DNA of 64,000 bases from PHAA01 sp022706565. GTDB taxonomy: Bacteria; Bacillota; Syntrophomonadia; Syntrophomonadales; Syntrophomonadaceae. Location of the stretch: the NCBI GenBank assembly GCA_040769385.1, contig JAXGLD010000002.1, positions 434,001-498,000 of the forward strand, read 5' to 3'. The notes beneath the pieces were generated by a model. The model worked only from the letters and a program-made list of their open reading frames with translations, was not told the origin of the DNA and did no database searches. A program made the position numbers and the translations under genes. Shown one piece after another: positions 17,422 through 26,892 of this stretch (position 1 is the first letter of the stretch; each line of letters opens with the position of its first letter).

Positions 17422-18558
17422 CTAAAAAACCAACTTTTTACCTCTGATGTTTACCCCCAATATCAAACCGACAGCGATCATATTGGTCAACATATTACTG
17501 CCCCCATAGCTGACAAACGGCAGCGGTATACCAGTTACCGGCATCAACCCGATGCACATGCCGATGTTTTCAAAAATATGAAATAACCACATGGCGATTA
17601 TTCCTGACACAATCAAGGTGCCGTACAATTCCCTTGACTTGCTGCTGATTATCAGCGCCCGGAACAACAGCAGAGCATAAAGGAATAACAACAGCGAGGC
17701 CCCTATGAAACCCAACTCCTCGCCGATCACGGCATAGATAAAATCGGTATGGTGTTCGGGAAGGAAGTTCAACTGTACCTGGGTCCCATTGAACAATCCA
17801 GTGCCGGTAAGGCCACCCGCGCCGATAGCGATAAGGGACTGGATGGTATTCCAGCCGGCCCCCCGACCACCCTTCCCATCTTGATAGGGATCGATGAACA
17901 CCGCTAGTCTTTTGATCTGGTAATCATCCAGAGGCAGCCACATTCCGTATTGGAAATGGAGGAACAGCCACAGCGCGATCACACCCACAAACCCTATAAT
18001 GAGGCTGCCTAGCAAACGGGAGTTGGCCCCGGCCATATACATCATGACCACCGTAATCACCAGGTAAACGAGAGCTGTTCCCAGATCAGGCTGCATCAGT
18101 ATAAGGATGACCGGCAACCCCATATAAGCGAAACAGGGCAGGAACTGGCTTAACGAGTTTAATTCACCCTTACGCCGCCCCAGAAAATCAGCAAAGGCAA
18201 TGATGAGCAGGATTTTGGTGAATTCCGCCGGCTGTAGCGGGGGCAGCCCCCCGATCGAGATCCAGCCAGTAGTTCCCCTGACCTCGGTCCCGAACACTAG
18301 TACCAGGACCAGCATAAGAATGGCCGCTCCATAAATATACAGGCTGTATTGCTGTAGCAAGGTGTAATCAAAATATAAAATGAACACTGCCAGTGCAATG
18401 CCTACCGCCAGAAAAAAGGCCTGTTTCTTCAGATAATAATAGGGGTCACTGGTTATGCCGAAACCGGCACTGGTCATTATCAATAACCCAAACGCCAGGA
18501 TAAGTACCAGCACGCCCACGAAGTACCTATCTATGAGCTTTATGCGCTTGTCATTCAT
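17422..18558 (-). CDS. rodA: Peptidoglycan glycosyltransferase RodA (SEDS family)
   Basis: RodA polymerises glycan strands for cell elongation, working with PBP2 (mrdA, also in this region). The 378-residue protein has about ten membrane helices and SEDS landmarks: GGLPPLQPAEFTKI, WNTIQSLIAIGAGGLTGTGLFNG, PEHHTDFIYAVIGEELGF and the final LPFVSYGGSNM. The ATG at 18558 has GGAGG eight bases upstream; the frame extends further without support. It follows minE across a terminator. Confidence 0.94.
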   Translation of the reverse strand: MNDKRIKLIDRYFVGVLVLILAFGLLIMTSAGFGITSDPYYYLKKQAFFLAVGIALAVFILYFDYTLLQQYSLYIYGAAILMLVLVLVFGTEVRGTTGWISIGGLPPLQPAEFTKILLIIAFADFLGRRKGELNSLSQFLPCFAYMGLPVILILMQPDLGTALVYLVITVVMMYMAGANSRLLGSLIIGFVGVIALWLFLHFQYGMWLPLDDYQIKRLAVFIDPYQDGKGGRGAGWNTIQSLIAIGAGGLTGTGLFNGTQVQLNFLPEHHTDFIYAVIGEELGFIGASLLLFLYALLLFRALIISSKSRELYGTLIVSGIIAMWLFHIFENIGMCIGLMPVTGIPLPFVSYGGSNMLTNMIAVGLILGVNIRGKKLVF

Positions 18559-18660
18559 GGGTAAACCCTCCGGGTTCATTATAAGGGCAGCCAATTTGTA
18601 ATGTCCAGAGGGCAAAAACAGGAGAGGATGGGCAAGGCCGGCAAATCATGGTCTGGCCGC

Positions 18661-18694
18661 CAAAAAGAAGCAACCCCCTAATTTCGAGGGTTGC
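18661..18694 (-). terminator. Terminator after minE
   Basis: On the minus strand GCAACCC (18694-18688) and GGGTTGC (18676-18670) flank an 11-base loop and are followed by TTCTTTTT. It closes the minC-minD-minE unit. Confidence 0.8.
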
Positions 18695-18724
18695 CTCCGT
18701 GCATACAGGGTTATCAGCTCGGGT

Positions 18725-18994
18725 TCAAATGTTGACTGCCCGTTTCAGGCTGCGTACTGGGATATTGGCGATCAAAGCCATAGTATCATCCTCGTTTTCG
18801 AGGTTTACAATCAGACTCTCTACATCGATGTCCATATACTGCTGGATTACTTCGATGAGATCTGTCTTCAGAGCACTTATCAGTTCCGGTGACACGGTGC
18901 TGCGATCATGAATGAGGACCAATCTTAATCGCTCCCGGGCCACGTCTTTGCTGGATGAATCCTTATTGAATAACTTCGAGATAAAATCGATCAA
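18725..18994 (-). CDS. minE: Cell division topological specificity factor MinE
   Basis: MinE drives MinD off the membrane and sets up Min oscillation. The 89-residue product keeps both parts: an N-terminal MinD-activating helix (LRLVLIHDRS) and a C-terminal dimerisation domain (LKTDLIEVIQQYMDID). I place the start at TTG 18994 because AAGGAGGG lies six bases upstream and the product then begins (M)IDFISKLF, like other MinE proteins. The frame is open to 19012. Bacillus lacks MinE, but many Clostridia have it. Confidence 0.9.
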   Translation of the reverse strand: MIDFISKLFNKDSSSKDVARERLRLVLIHDRSTVSPELISALKTDLIEVIQQYMDIDVESLIVNLENEDDTMALIANIPVRSLKRAVNI

Positions 18995-19011
18995 GGTCAA
19001 CCCTCCTTCCA

Positions 19012-19812
19012 TTAACGAGCCAGCTTCAGCATCCGTATGAATCTGGTCATTATGTTATCGTTATCTTCCAACGTATACATGGTAATCTTTTCGCCGGTGA
19101 CCCGCCTAGCTATACGACGGTAGGCCTCTCCGGCCAAGGAACCGTTACCCATTACCACTGGTTCTCCTCGGTTGGTTGAAATCACTATCGATTCATCCTC
19201 GGGCACCACTCCCAGCAATTCAATAGCCAAGATATCGATGATATCCTCTATGTCCATCATGTCACCTTTCTTGACCATTTTGGGCCGGATGCGGTTAATA
19301 ATCAACTGGGCGTCCCTCAGCCCCGCCGCCTCCAGTAGTCCCACGATCCGATCCGCGTCCCGGACTGATGAGACTTCCGGTGTGGCTACTACAATGGCGG
19401 AATCGGCTCCGGCAATGGCATTCTTAAACCCCTGTTCAATACCGGCTGGGCAATCCACCAGAATATAATCAAATTCCTGGCGCAGTTCATTAGTCAGATT
19501 TCGCATTTGATGGGGGGTTACGGCAGTCTTGTCCTTGGTTTGGGCGGCAGGCAGCAGACATAAACTATCAAAACGCTTGTCCTTGATCAAAGCTTGCTTC
19601 AGGCGGCAGCCGTCATTGACCACATCGACGATATCAAAGACTATCCGGTTTTCCAGTCCCATCACCACATCGAGATTCCTTAGTCCGATATCGGTATCCA
19701 CCAACACTACTTTTTTATCCAACATCGCCAGGGCAGTTCCCAAATTGGCGGTGGTGGTAGTCTTGCCTACCCCCCCCTTGCCGGAAGTAATAACCAGAAC
19801 TTTGCCATTCAT
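19012..19812 (-). CDS. minD: Septum-site determining ATPase MinD
   Basis: MinD is a membrane-cycling ATPase that carries MinC to the cell poles. The 266-residue protein has the deviant Walker A motif GKGGVGKTT (11-19), the LVDTDIGLRNLD switch, and a C-terminal amphipathic membrane-targeting helix (MTRFIRMLKLAR). It is 16 bases from minC and next to minE. Confidence 0.97.
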   Translation of the reverse strand: MNGKVLVITSGKGGVGKTTTTANLGTALAMLDKKVVLVDTDIGLRNLDVVMGLENRIVFDIVDVVNDGCRLKQALIKDKRFDSLCLLPAAQTKDKTAVTPHQMRNLTNELRQEFDYILVDCPAGIEQGFKNAIAGADSAIVVATPEVSSVRDADRIVGLLEAAGLRDAQLIINRIRPKMVKKGDMMDIEDIIDILAIELLGVVPEDESIVISTNRGEPVVMGNGSLAGEAYRRIARRVTGEKITMYTLEDNDNIMTRFIRMLKLAR

Positions 19813-19828
19813 AGTTCAAGCCTCCTAA

Positions 19829-20467
19829 TTATATTTTCATTTTTTCTATAACCACTCGACCGGCTCGGATGCGAGCCATTTCGGGACTTCCTACCTCCAC
19901 AGTCTCGCCGTCCGGGGCGCGGGTTATATGTTCTGCAATCCGCAGCTGGGTGGGATTCAATCGGAAGGCGGCGATCAACGCTTCCTCATCGCCCAATGCC
20001 CCGGCATGTGCTACCCCCCGCAAAGCTCCCATAACCAATATACTGCCGCCGGCTATGACCTCGGCGCCTGGATTAACGTCCCCCAGCACTACAATGTTAC
20101 CTCGGGTGAAAAACTTCTGCCCTGAGCGCAGATTACGGTTCATCATTACCGTGTCACCTCCCTGGAGGAACTGGTGGCTGTCCAGGGGCACCCGGTGGGG
20201 CACCTCGCTCGGCTTGTTTTTCTGGCTGTACATCAATTGCTTGAGACTCAGACCATACAGCTTTACTATGTCCTCCAGTTCGCGCAGCTGTTTCTCGGTC
20301 AGTCTCATCATCCCGATGTCAATGCACACCTCATCTTTATGGCCAAAATCCCCTATCAGGTTCAGACTCTGTTCCAATTGCTGTTTCATTTCCTCCAGGT
20401 TGTCGTAAGCGCGCAGATCGATAACCAGTTGGTGGTCCGCTCTGCTGGCAGCTACATCTACGGGCAT
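19829..20467 (-). CDS. minC: Septum-site determining protein MinC
   Basis: MinC inhibits FtsZ assembly away from midcell. The 212-residue protein has an N-terminal FtsZ-inhibiting domain and a C-terminal beta-helix (SGQKFFTRGNIVVLGDVNPG and ILVMGALRGVAHAGA) that binds MinD. The ribosome site GAGGAGG forms part of a 12-base palindrome AGGAGGCCTCCT directly before the ATG, which could fold weakly. It starts the minCDE unit. Confidence 0.94.
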   Translation of the reverse strand: MPVDVAASRADHQLVIDLRAYDNLEEMKQQLEQSLNLIGDFGHKDEVCIDIGMMRLTEKQLRELEDIVKLYGLSLKQLMYSQKNKPSEVPHRVPLDSHQFLQGGDTVMMNRNLRSGQKFFTRGNIVVLGDVNPGAEVIAGGSILVMGALRGVAHAGALGDEEALIAAFRLNPTQLRIAEHITRAPDGETVEVGSPEMARIRAGRVVIEKMKI

Positions 20468-20547
20468 AAGGAGGCCTCCTCTTCTTAATTAGGTAATCCG
20501 CAAATACCTCTAACAACTTCTATTTACTGAATTTATTTCCTTTGATG

Positions 20548-20590
20548 AAAAATAAAAAGATAGGGGGGATCATGGCTGATCTCCCCTATC
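20548..20590 (-). terminator. Terminator after mrdA
   Basis: On the minus strand GATAGGGGAGATCA pairs with TGATCCCCCCTATC (one mismatch) around a short loop, followed by TTTTTATTTTT. It ends the mreBCD-mrdA unit and separates it from minC. Confidence 0.85.
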
Positions 20591-20736
20591 AGGGTCGCTC
20601 CTTCCCAAAAAAATTAGTGCAATTTTCGACAATACAGCAGCGACTAAAGCTGCGTCAATGCGACCTTCTCCAACTCAACATCATTTTGATTGGACCGGCC
20701 ATCGGAAAGCCTTGTACTGCCTGGTGCGAACCGCGG

Positions 20737-22791
20737 CTAATCCTGTGATTGGGCGGCAGCGGACGCAGCGACTATAGCTGAATAATGGTCCTGGATTCCG
20801 AAATATTGCTCGAAAACATCCTTAGCTACCAAACCGGCCGATTCGCTGCCGTGCTGGCCGTATTCAATGACCCCTGCGAATGCCACCTGGGGATTATCGA
20901 CCGGGGCAAAAGCTACAAAGACGCCATGGAATTCATTCATAATACTGTCACCCACCCGGTTGGTCTGGGCGGTACCGGTTTTGGCCCCTACTTGAATGTC
21001 GGCGGGAAAACCATTGAACAGGAACGTCGCCGTTCCTCCCGGCTGGGTCACCCGCAGCATGGCCCGCCTGGTTTCAGCCATGGTATTGGCGGAAACTGAA
21101 ACCCGGTGAATCAATTCAGGCTTGATCTCCCGTATTACTTGCTGGTCGGGAGAGGTTATCTGCTTCACCAGGTGGGGCCGCATCAAATCGCCGCCGTTAG
21201 CAATGGTGGCAATGTAATTGGCCAGGTTGATGACGGTATATTGGTTGGCCCCCTGTCCGATGGACATGTTGAAGGTGTCGAAGGGCTGCCAGGTGGTGTC
21301 AAAATTGTAGTCGATCTGATATTGGGCTTCCAACTGGGCTTTTTCATTCTGCAGCTTTTTCTCAAGCTCTCTGGCCTGATCTGGACTACTCTCCTGCAGC
21401 AATTGCGTATATTTTTCCTCCAACTGTTTGCGCAACTGGTCATACTTGCGGTCGATCAAGAGAGCATTCAGTTCCCGCTTCCATTCCGGGGTTGGCACCA
21501 GTCCCTGGGCTTCGTAAGGTAGGTCAATGCCAGTTCTCTGACCCAATCCAAAGTCCTGGGCTACCTGTATCATAGCTTCCTTTCCGGCCCGGCGGGCCAT
21601 CTCCTGGAAATAGACGTTGCAGGACTTGGCCATGCCGCTATAATAATTGAGGTTGCCATGGACCCCGGTACACTGTATATAAGGGGCGATCCAATACCGG
21701 CCCTGGCAGTTGACATAATCGTTCAAAGGATTCATGGTCCCGCTTTCCAAAGCGGCCATGCCGGTAATTGGTTTAAATGTGGATCCGGGAGGGTAAGTGA
21801 CCTGTATGGCTCGATCCATGGCCGCACCCGGTTCCATGGGATTGTAACGGTCTCCTTGGGGAAAATAGTAAGCCGCCAGGCTGGAGCTAATGTTGCCCTT
21901 CCAATCATCGGGACGCATCGCTGGACTGGAAGCCATAGCCAGGATCTCGCCGGTTTTAACATCCATCACTACTGCCGACCCCACTTTGGCCTTGGGGAAT
22001 TTTTGCTGTAATCGGATCAGATTGGCGTCCAATGAATTCTCCAGAACCGTCTGCAACTTAAAATCCAGGGTAAGGTGAAGATTGTTGCCCGGAATAGGCT
22101 CCAGGGTCACCAATTCCCCAATGGGACGAGCCTTGGCATCCACCTCCATGCGTCGGGCTCCATATGTCCCCCGCAGTTCCTCTTCATATTCCTTTTCCAG
22201 GCCGGATTTACCGATCAGACTGTTGATGTTGTATTGGCCGTCGGAGGCGGCCAACTCTTCCTGGTTGATGGAATGGATATAACCCAGCACATGACCGGCC
22301 AAGGTATCGTGGGGGTAGGAACGCAAAGGTTCGATGTCGATGGACACCCCGGGCAGATTCTGACGGTCCTCTTCCAATTGGACCACCAGTTCCCAGGGTA
22401 TATCGCGAACAATCACCACCGGTTCAAACAGGCGAAACTGCTGGGAGGCGATCTTTTCATTTATAACCGCAGCGGTGACCTCCGGATAGTATGGCTGCAA
22501 GACGTTGGCCAGATGCTCTACCAATTGCTCCTTCCCGTCATTGCCGGGGTTGGTAAGGCTCAGAGTGTAGACCAGTTGGTTGGCCGCCAGGGTTTCACCA
22601 TTACGGTCGTAAATTTCGCCCCGGGAAGGCTTGATGGCTACCAAGCGTATCCGATTCTCCTTGGCTTTTACCTGATAAATGTCACTGTTAAATAGCTGGA
22701 CTACAGCCAGTTTTATGCATAGCACCGCCAGTAATCCGAATATTATCGCTGCAAAAGTCCGCAGTCGAGTATCCAAATTGTTCTTCTTCAT
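20737..22791 (-). CDS. mrdA: Penicillin-binding protein 2 (elongation transpeptidase)
   Basis: PBP2 cross-links peptidoglycan during elongation, with RodA. The 684-residue protein has one N-terminal membrane helix, a pedestal domain, and a transpeptidase domain with STFK (catalytic Ser337), SCN (390-392) and KTG (604-606). Between PEWK and the DTFNMSIGQG segment there is an extra stretch of about 65 residues (439-503), rich in Glu, Lys, Gln and Leu and predicted coiled coil; E. coli PBP2 has only a few residues there. The ATG overlaps the mreD stop (ATGA), so the two are coupled. Confidence 0.95.
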   Translation of the reverse strand: MKKNNLDTRLRTFAAIIFGLLAVLCIKLAVVQLFNSDIYQVKAKENRIRLVAIKPSRGEIYDRNGETLAANQLVYTLSLTNPGNDGKEQLVEHLANVLQPYYPEVTAAVINEKIASQQFRLFEPVVIVRDIPWELVVQLEEDRQNLPGVSIDIEPLRSYPHDTLAGHVLGYIHSINQEELAASDGQYNINSLIGKSGLEKEYEEELRGTYGARRMEVDAKARPIGELVTLEPIPGNNLHLTLDFKLQTVLENSLDANLIRLQQKFPKAKVGSAVVMDVKTGEILAMASSPAMRPDDWKGNISSSLAAYYFPQGDRYNPMEPGAAMDRAIQVTYPPGSTFKPITGMAALESGTMNPLNDYVNCQGRYWIAPYIQCTGVHGNLNYYSGMAKSCNVYFQEMARRAGKEAMIQVAQDFGLGQRTGIDLPYEAQGLVPTPEWKRELNALLIDRKYDQLRKQLEEKYTQLLQESSPDQARELEKKLQNEKAQLEAQYQIDYNFDTTWQPFDTFNMSIGQGANQYTVINLANYIATIANGGDLMRPHLVKQITSPDQQVIREIKPELIHRVSVSANTMAETRRAMLRVTQPGGTATFLFNGFPADIQVGAKTGTAQTNRVGDSIMNEFHGVFVAFAPVDNPQVAFAGVIEYGQHGSESAGLVAKDVFEQYFGIQDHYSAIVAASAAAQSQD

Positions 22792-23291
22792 CTGATCAGG
22801 CCTTCCTGAAGCACTCCCGCTCCTGACGAGCGGAAATACCAAATATACAGGGGCACGGAGATAATCACGTTATAAATCCCCTGCAGCATGACATCCGCCC
22901 ACACGGCTCTATCCAGGCTGAATCCCGGCACGGCCAAGAAAGATATGCTCAGCAGCAACAATGAATTGATGGCGGTGCCGGCTAATACTCCTAAAACTCC
23001 AACTAAAACATTGTCCTTGAAAACTCTCCCCTGCATCCGGCCTAGGATAAAGCCGGTCAGCCCTTTACAGATGGCATTGACACCGATTACGCGGCCCAGG
23101 TATAAGTCTTCCCAAAGCCCGCAGGCGGCCCCGTACACTGCGCCCTTGTTGGAACCGCTGAAAACTGCGTAGAAGATGACCAGGATGAGGAGCAGATCAG
23201 GTACCACTCCATAGATAGATATCGCCCTGAAGAGAGTGCTTTGCAGATACAAAGCCAGGAATGGCAGAAAGACAAGAACTAGGGAGCGCAT
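22788..23291 (-). CDS. mreD: Rod shape-determining membrane protein MreD
   Basis: A 167-residue protein with five or so membrane helices, the small integral component of the MreBCD elongation complex. Recognised by YGVVPDLLLILVIFYAVFSG and GAVYGAACGLWEDLYLG, and by its place between mreC and mrdA. It overlaps the mrdA start. Confidence 0.92.
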   Translation of the reverse strand: MRSLVLVFLPFLALYLQSTLFRAISIYGVVPDLLLILVIFYAVFSGSNKGAVYGAACGLWEDLYLGRVIGVNAICKGLTGFILGRMQGRVFKDNVLVGVLGVLAGTAINSLLLLSISFLAVPGFSLDRAVWADVMLQGIYNVIISVPLYIWYFRSSGAGVLQEGLIR

Positions 23292-23297
23292 TTATAC

Positions 23298-24152
23298 CTA
23301 CCCCCCCTCATTAACAGGCTCAGACGGAGCCTGGAAGGACTTGATTATCAATACTTCCTCCAGCCGGTCGAAGTCTACCACCGGCTCCACAAAAGCCGAG
23401 AGCACCAGACCATTGGCTTCCTTCTGGACGTCACGTATGGTCCCGATCCGTAACCCAGGCGGGTAGGTCTGGGAGAGACCCGAAGTGACTACCGGATCCC
23501 CATCCTGTACCTGGGAGTAATAAGGTATATTGACCATCCTCAGCCGGCCGTCACCAATTCCCTCGACAATACCGCGATTCTCCCGGGTAGGCTGGAGAAT
23601 CGCCCCGACCGCCATCTCCCGGTCGGTAATCAATAATACCTGGGCAGTATTGCTGCTCACATCAACTATCTTACCCACCAGGCCTTCTGGGGTAATAACC
23701 GGCATATTCACAGTCAGGCCGTAGTCGGCTCCCTTGTCTACCGTCATAGTCTTATACCAATTGTTGGGAGCACGGGCAATGATACGGGCGGCCTCCAACC
23801 TGAACTGACTGTTATGGGCGTTTTTGTAGTCCAGTAGCGCCCTTAATCTCTCTACCTCGGCCTGCGTTTCCCGCAATTGCATGTTTTCCAGGCTGAGCTG
23901 TTGGTTCCGGGCTTGCTCGGCTTCCAGTAACTGGCTTAAATCCTGCATACCCAGAACTCTGATCCCGAACTGGACCAGTCCCTGCTGAACCCAGTCCACC
24001 CCTCTTTGCAGCGGGGCATAACTATTCCTGACCCATCGTTCAGCGGTGGCCAACCCCTGGCTATCACTGGATCCTAGTTTAACCACCAATAGAAGAATCA
24101 AGGCCGTCAGCAGCAATGTCCAAAGGCCCCCGTTTTTTCTCGATTTAAACAA
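23298..24152 (-). CDS. mreC: Rod shape-determining protein MreC
   Basis: A 284-residue bitopic protein: an N-terminal membrane helix (about residues 10-28), a coiled coil (about 65-115) and an extracytoplasmic double beta-barrel (DYGLTVNMPVITPEGLVGKIV, SGLSQTYPPGLRIG). It links cytoplasmic MreB to the cell-wall enzymes. It lies 24 bases from mreB and 6 from mreD. Confidence 0.94.
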   Translation of the reverse strand: MFKSRKNGGLWTLLLTALILLLVVKLGSSDSQGLATAERWVRNSYAPLQRGVDWVQQGLVQFGIRVLGMQDLSQLLEAEQARNQQLSLENMQLRETQAEVERLRALLDYKNAHNSQFRLEAARIIARAPNNWYKTMTVDKGADYGLTVNMPVITPEGLVGKIVDVSSNTAQVLLITDREMAVGAILQPTRENRGIVEGIGDGRLRMVNIPYYSQVQDGDPVVTSGLSQTYPPGLRIGTIRDVQKEANGLVLSAFVEPVVDFDRLEEVLIIKSFQAPSEPVNEGG

Positions 24153-24176
24153 AACCCTTCACCCGAATCAATCTAC

Positions 24177-25199
24177 TTAGGCATTCCTTTTTGGATTGAG
24201 AATCATTTTGCGCAGTGTCTCGATATTCTCCAATACCCGTCCGGTGCCGCGCGCTACCGCTAGCAGCGGCTCCTCGCATACATACACCGGCATATGGGTC
24301 TCATAGCCGATCAGTTTGTCCAAACCGCGGAGTAAAGAGCCTCCGCCAGCCATCACGATACCTCGGTCCATTATATCTGAGGCTAGTTCAGGAGGGGTTT
24401 TCTCCAGGCATACCTTGATTCCCTCCACAATCTGGTCCACTGTCTCCCGCAAGGCTTGTTGAATTTCGAAAGATGATACCTGTATGGTTTGAGGCAGACC
24501 GCTGACCAGGTCGCGCCCCTTCACTTCATAAAACTCCTCGGGTTCCTCCCGGATGGCAGCGCCGATACTCATTTTAATATTCTCAGCGGTACGCTCACCG
24601 ATCAGCAGATTATAATTTCTCTTAAGATGTTGAATTATAGCTTCATCCATCTTGTCTCCCGCCACCCTTACCGACTTGGCGGTAACGACGCCCCCCAGGG
24701 AAATTACTGCTACCTCGGTCGTTCCCCCACCAACATCGACAATCATGTTACCGGTGGGCTCGTGTACCGGCAGCCCCGCTCCTATCGCCGCAGCCATAGG
24801 CTCTTCCAGTAGATAGGCTTCCTTGGCCCCCCCGGCCAGAGCGGCCTCCTTGACTGCTCTCTCCTCCACGGTGGTGCAGCCGGTAGGGATACTGATGACC
24901 ACCCGCGGTTTTATAAGGGACTTCTTGCCTCCTAGAGCTTTGTTGATGAAATATTTCAGCATTGACTGGGTCACGTCGAAATCAGCAATGACCCCGTCTT
25001 TCATCGGACGAATCGCCACAATATTACCCGGGGTGCGACCTATCATCTGTTTGGCTTCCTCACCCACTGCCACCACCAGACCGCTGTGGACCTGGATAGC
25101 GACTACCGAAGGCTCGGTGAGTATGACTCCCTGTCCTTTGAGATGAACCAATGTATTGGCAGTACCTAGATCTATGCCCAAATCCTTGCTAAACAGCAC
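24177..25199 (-). CDS. mreB: Actin-like rod shape protein MreB
   Basis: MreB polymerises on the inner membrane face and guides elongation. The 340-residue actin homologue shows phosphate-1 motif LGIDLGTANTLV, the IVDVGGGTTEVAVIS phosphate-2 motif and the MAGGGSLLRGLDKLI adenosine motif. It begins the mreBCD-mrdA genes and follows radC by 20 bases. Confidence 0.97.
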   Translation of the reverse strand: MLFSKDLGIDLGTANTLVHLKGQGVILTEPSVVAIQVHSGLVVAVGEEAKQMIGRTPGNIVAIRPMKDGVIADFDVTQSMLKYFINKALGGKKSLIKPRVVISIPTGCTTVEERAVKEAALAGGAKEAYLLEEPMAAAIGAGLPVHEPTGNMIVDVGGGTTEVAVISLGGVVTAKSVRVAGDKMDEAIIQHLKRNYNLLIGERTAENIKMSIGAAIREEPEEFYEVKGRDLVSGLPQTIQVSSFEIQQALRETVDQIVEGIKVCLEKTPPELASDIMDRGIVMAGGGSLLRGLDKLIGYETHMPVYVCEEPLLAVARGTGRVLENIETLRKMILNPKRNA

Positions 25200-25219
25200 C
25201 TGATGCGTCCTCCTTAAAC

Positions 25220-25915
25220 TTATATTAAACCCTTTTCCTTAAAACTGCAGTAACCGTTCTCCCCGATTATTACATGATCCATTATTTCAATTCCCATTAT
25301 CCGGCCCGCCTCAGTCAACCGCCGGGTTATCTCGATATCCTGCCGGCTGGGAGAAGAATCCCCGCTGGGATGGTTGTGGGCCAGGATAATCGAAGCGGCG
25401 CTGCGTTTTACGGCAGTCTTAAAAACCTCACGAGGATGTACTATTGAACTATGTAAACCTCCAATGGAAACATTCTCCTTGGTTATTACCCCGCCTTTGC
25501 GGTCCAGGTACAAGACTAAAAAATGCTCGCGGTCGTAATCACGCATCTCCTGAACCAACACCGCATCGGCGTATTCCTGGACATCTTCGGGGGAACGGAT
25601 TAGGAATTTGGTTTCGATATCCTGAATAATCCTCCGCCCAATTTCCAGAGCCGCTATAATCGTGACCGCTTTGGCTTTCCCTACTCCCTTGATCTGGGTA
25701 AGCTCCTCGATGGATTTATCTTGCAGATGTCTCAGACTACTATAGGTATCCAGCAGTTGGTTGGCTAATTCCAAGGCGCTGGTATCCCTGGTTCCATTCC
25801 CCAAGATTATAGCCAGCAATTCATGATCGTTTAATTGTTCGGGTCCCAGCTGGGCCAACTTTTCACGGGGCCGCATATTACTGGGCATATCCTTGATACG
25901 AGTAGTATAATGCAT
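25220..25915 (-). CDS. radC: RadC family JAMM-domain protein
   Basis: A 231-residue protein with an N-terminal helix-hairpin-helix (IKGVGKAKA, 75-83) and a C-terminal JAB1/MPN metalloprotease-like domain whose zinc ligands His180, His182 and Asp193 are all present (HNHPSGDSSPSRQD). The biological role of RadC remains unclear despite its name. It sits between maf and mreB, as in Bacillus. Confidence 0.94.
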   Translation of the reverse strand: MHYTTRIKDMPSNMRPREKLAQLGPEQLNDHELLAIILGNGTRDTSALELANQLLDTYSSLRHLQDKSIEELTQIKGVGKAKAVTIIAALEIGRRIIQDIETKFLIRSPEDVQEYADAVLVQEMRDYDREHFLVLYLDRKGGVITKENVSIGGLHSSIVHPREVFKTAVKRSAASIILAHNHPSGDSSPSRQDIEITRRLTEAGRIMGIEIMDHVIIGENGYCSFKEKGLI

Positions 25916-25918
25916 GGA

Positions 25919-26503
25919 TTAATGGACCTCCAGCAAATCAAGCCCTTTGCATCTAAGCATGGTATTGAGCAGGTTCAAAGGCAATCCGACAACGTTAAAA
26001 AAACACCCTTCGATGCGCTCGACCAGAAGCGCGCCGCGGCCCTGGATCGCGTAAGCACCGGCTTTATCGATCCATTCATCATGGTTGAGATAGTTCTCAA
26101 TATCCGCATCGGTGAGAGGCCGGAAATAAACCTTGGTAGTTTCGACCGCCAGATCTGGCACTGCATCAGCAGCTTCGGCAATGCACAGGCCGGTCATAAC
26201 CTGGTGGCTGCGACCGCTTAACTGGCATAACATAGCATGCGCATCATCCCGATCAACCGGCTTGCCCATGACCCGACCTTCCCAACAGACTATGGTATCG
26301 GCAGCAATGACAATCCCCTCCGGCCGGTTCTGGAGAACCTGCCGGGCTTTCTGCCAGGCGAGACTGCGCACCAATTGTTCAGGTGATATCGATTCAGAGA
26401 TGTCTTCTGCTATATTAGCAGGGGAGATAGTGAATTTTACCCCCAGTTGTTGCAATAGAGACTGCCTCCGGGGTGATTCGGATGCCAGAATTATCTTTTT
26501 CAA
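25919..26503 (-). CDS. maf: Maf-type nucleotide pyrophosphatase
   Basis: Maf proteins hydrolyse non-canonical and modified nucleoside triphosphates and are linked to septum control. The 194-residue protein begins MKKIILASESPRRQSLL, the family signature, and has the IVIAADTIV catalytic-Asp segment and the MGKP motif. It is directly followed by radC. Confidence 0.94.
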   Translation of the reverse strand: MKKIILASESPRRQSLLQQLGVKFTISPANIAEDISESISPEQLVRSLAWQKARQVLQNRPEGIVIAADTIVCWEGRVMGKPVDRDDAHAMLCQLSGRSHQVMTGLCIAEAADAVPDLAVETTKVYFRPLTDADIENYLNHDEWIDKAGAYAIQGRGALLVERIEGCFFNVVGLPLNLLNTMLRCKGLDLLEVH

Positions 26504-26522
26504 TTCAGGTTCCTCTTTATGC

Positions 26523-26789
26523 TCAAAGCCTCTTATAAAATATCCAGGCTAGTATAAAACCGATGATGCTAAAAAAGTTGATATTCAGCATGAATCCAAA
26601 ACTCAAGGAAAAAACATGCAGGTCCATGGTCATAGTGGGCAGGCCTACACTCTGGACATGACCGAGGAGACCCAACCCGGGCCAGAGTTTAACGACAGCA
26701 TCCCCGATCCAGCTGCCGATTATTCCTCCCATAACCATCAGCAGCAACAGCAACTGCCATCCCGGATAGGTACGCGTCCTCCCTGCCAC
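26523..26789 (-). CDS. DUF4321 small membrane protein
   Basis: An 88-residue protein with two hydrophobic segments (LLLLLMVMGGIIGSWIG and FFSIIGFILAWIFY), matching the small DUF4321 family found beside maf in Clostridia. Function unknown. It begins the run DUF4321-maf-radC-mreBCD-mrdA, after the rex terminator. Confidence 0.75.
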   Translation of the reverse strand: MAGRTRTYPGWQLLLLLMVMGGIIGSWIGDAVVKLWPGLGLLGHVQSVGLPTMTMDLHVFSLSFGFMLNINFFSIIGFILAWIFYKRL

Positions 26790-26850
26790 CTATGTCCCCC
26801 CGTCACATTTTTTAAAGTTTAGCATTAGTAAGGGGCAAACACAAGGCGAG

Positions 26851-26882
26851 AAGAAAGGAGGCTGTCCTCTAAAGCAGCCTCC
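26851..26882 (-). terminator. Terminator after rex
   Basis: On the minus strand GGAGGCTG and CAGCCTCC form a perfect 8-bp stem around ten bases, followed by TTTCTT. It lies 11 bases after the rex stop. Confidence 0.8.
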
Positions 26883-26892
26883 GTACAACGTT

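Noticed and set aside
21106..22695. Plus-strand open frames across mrdA
   Set aside because: Antisense shadows of PBP2; no ribosome sites.
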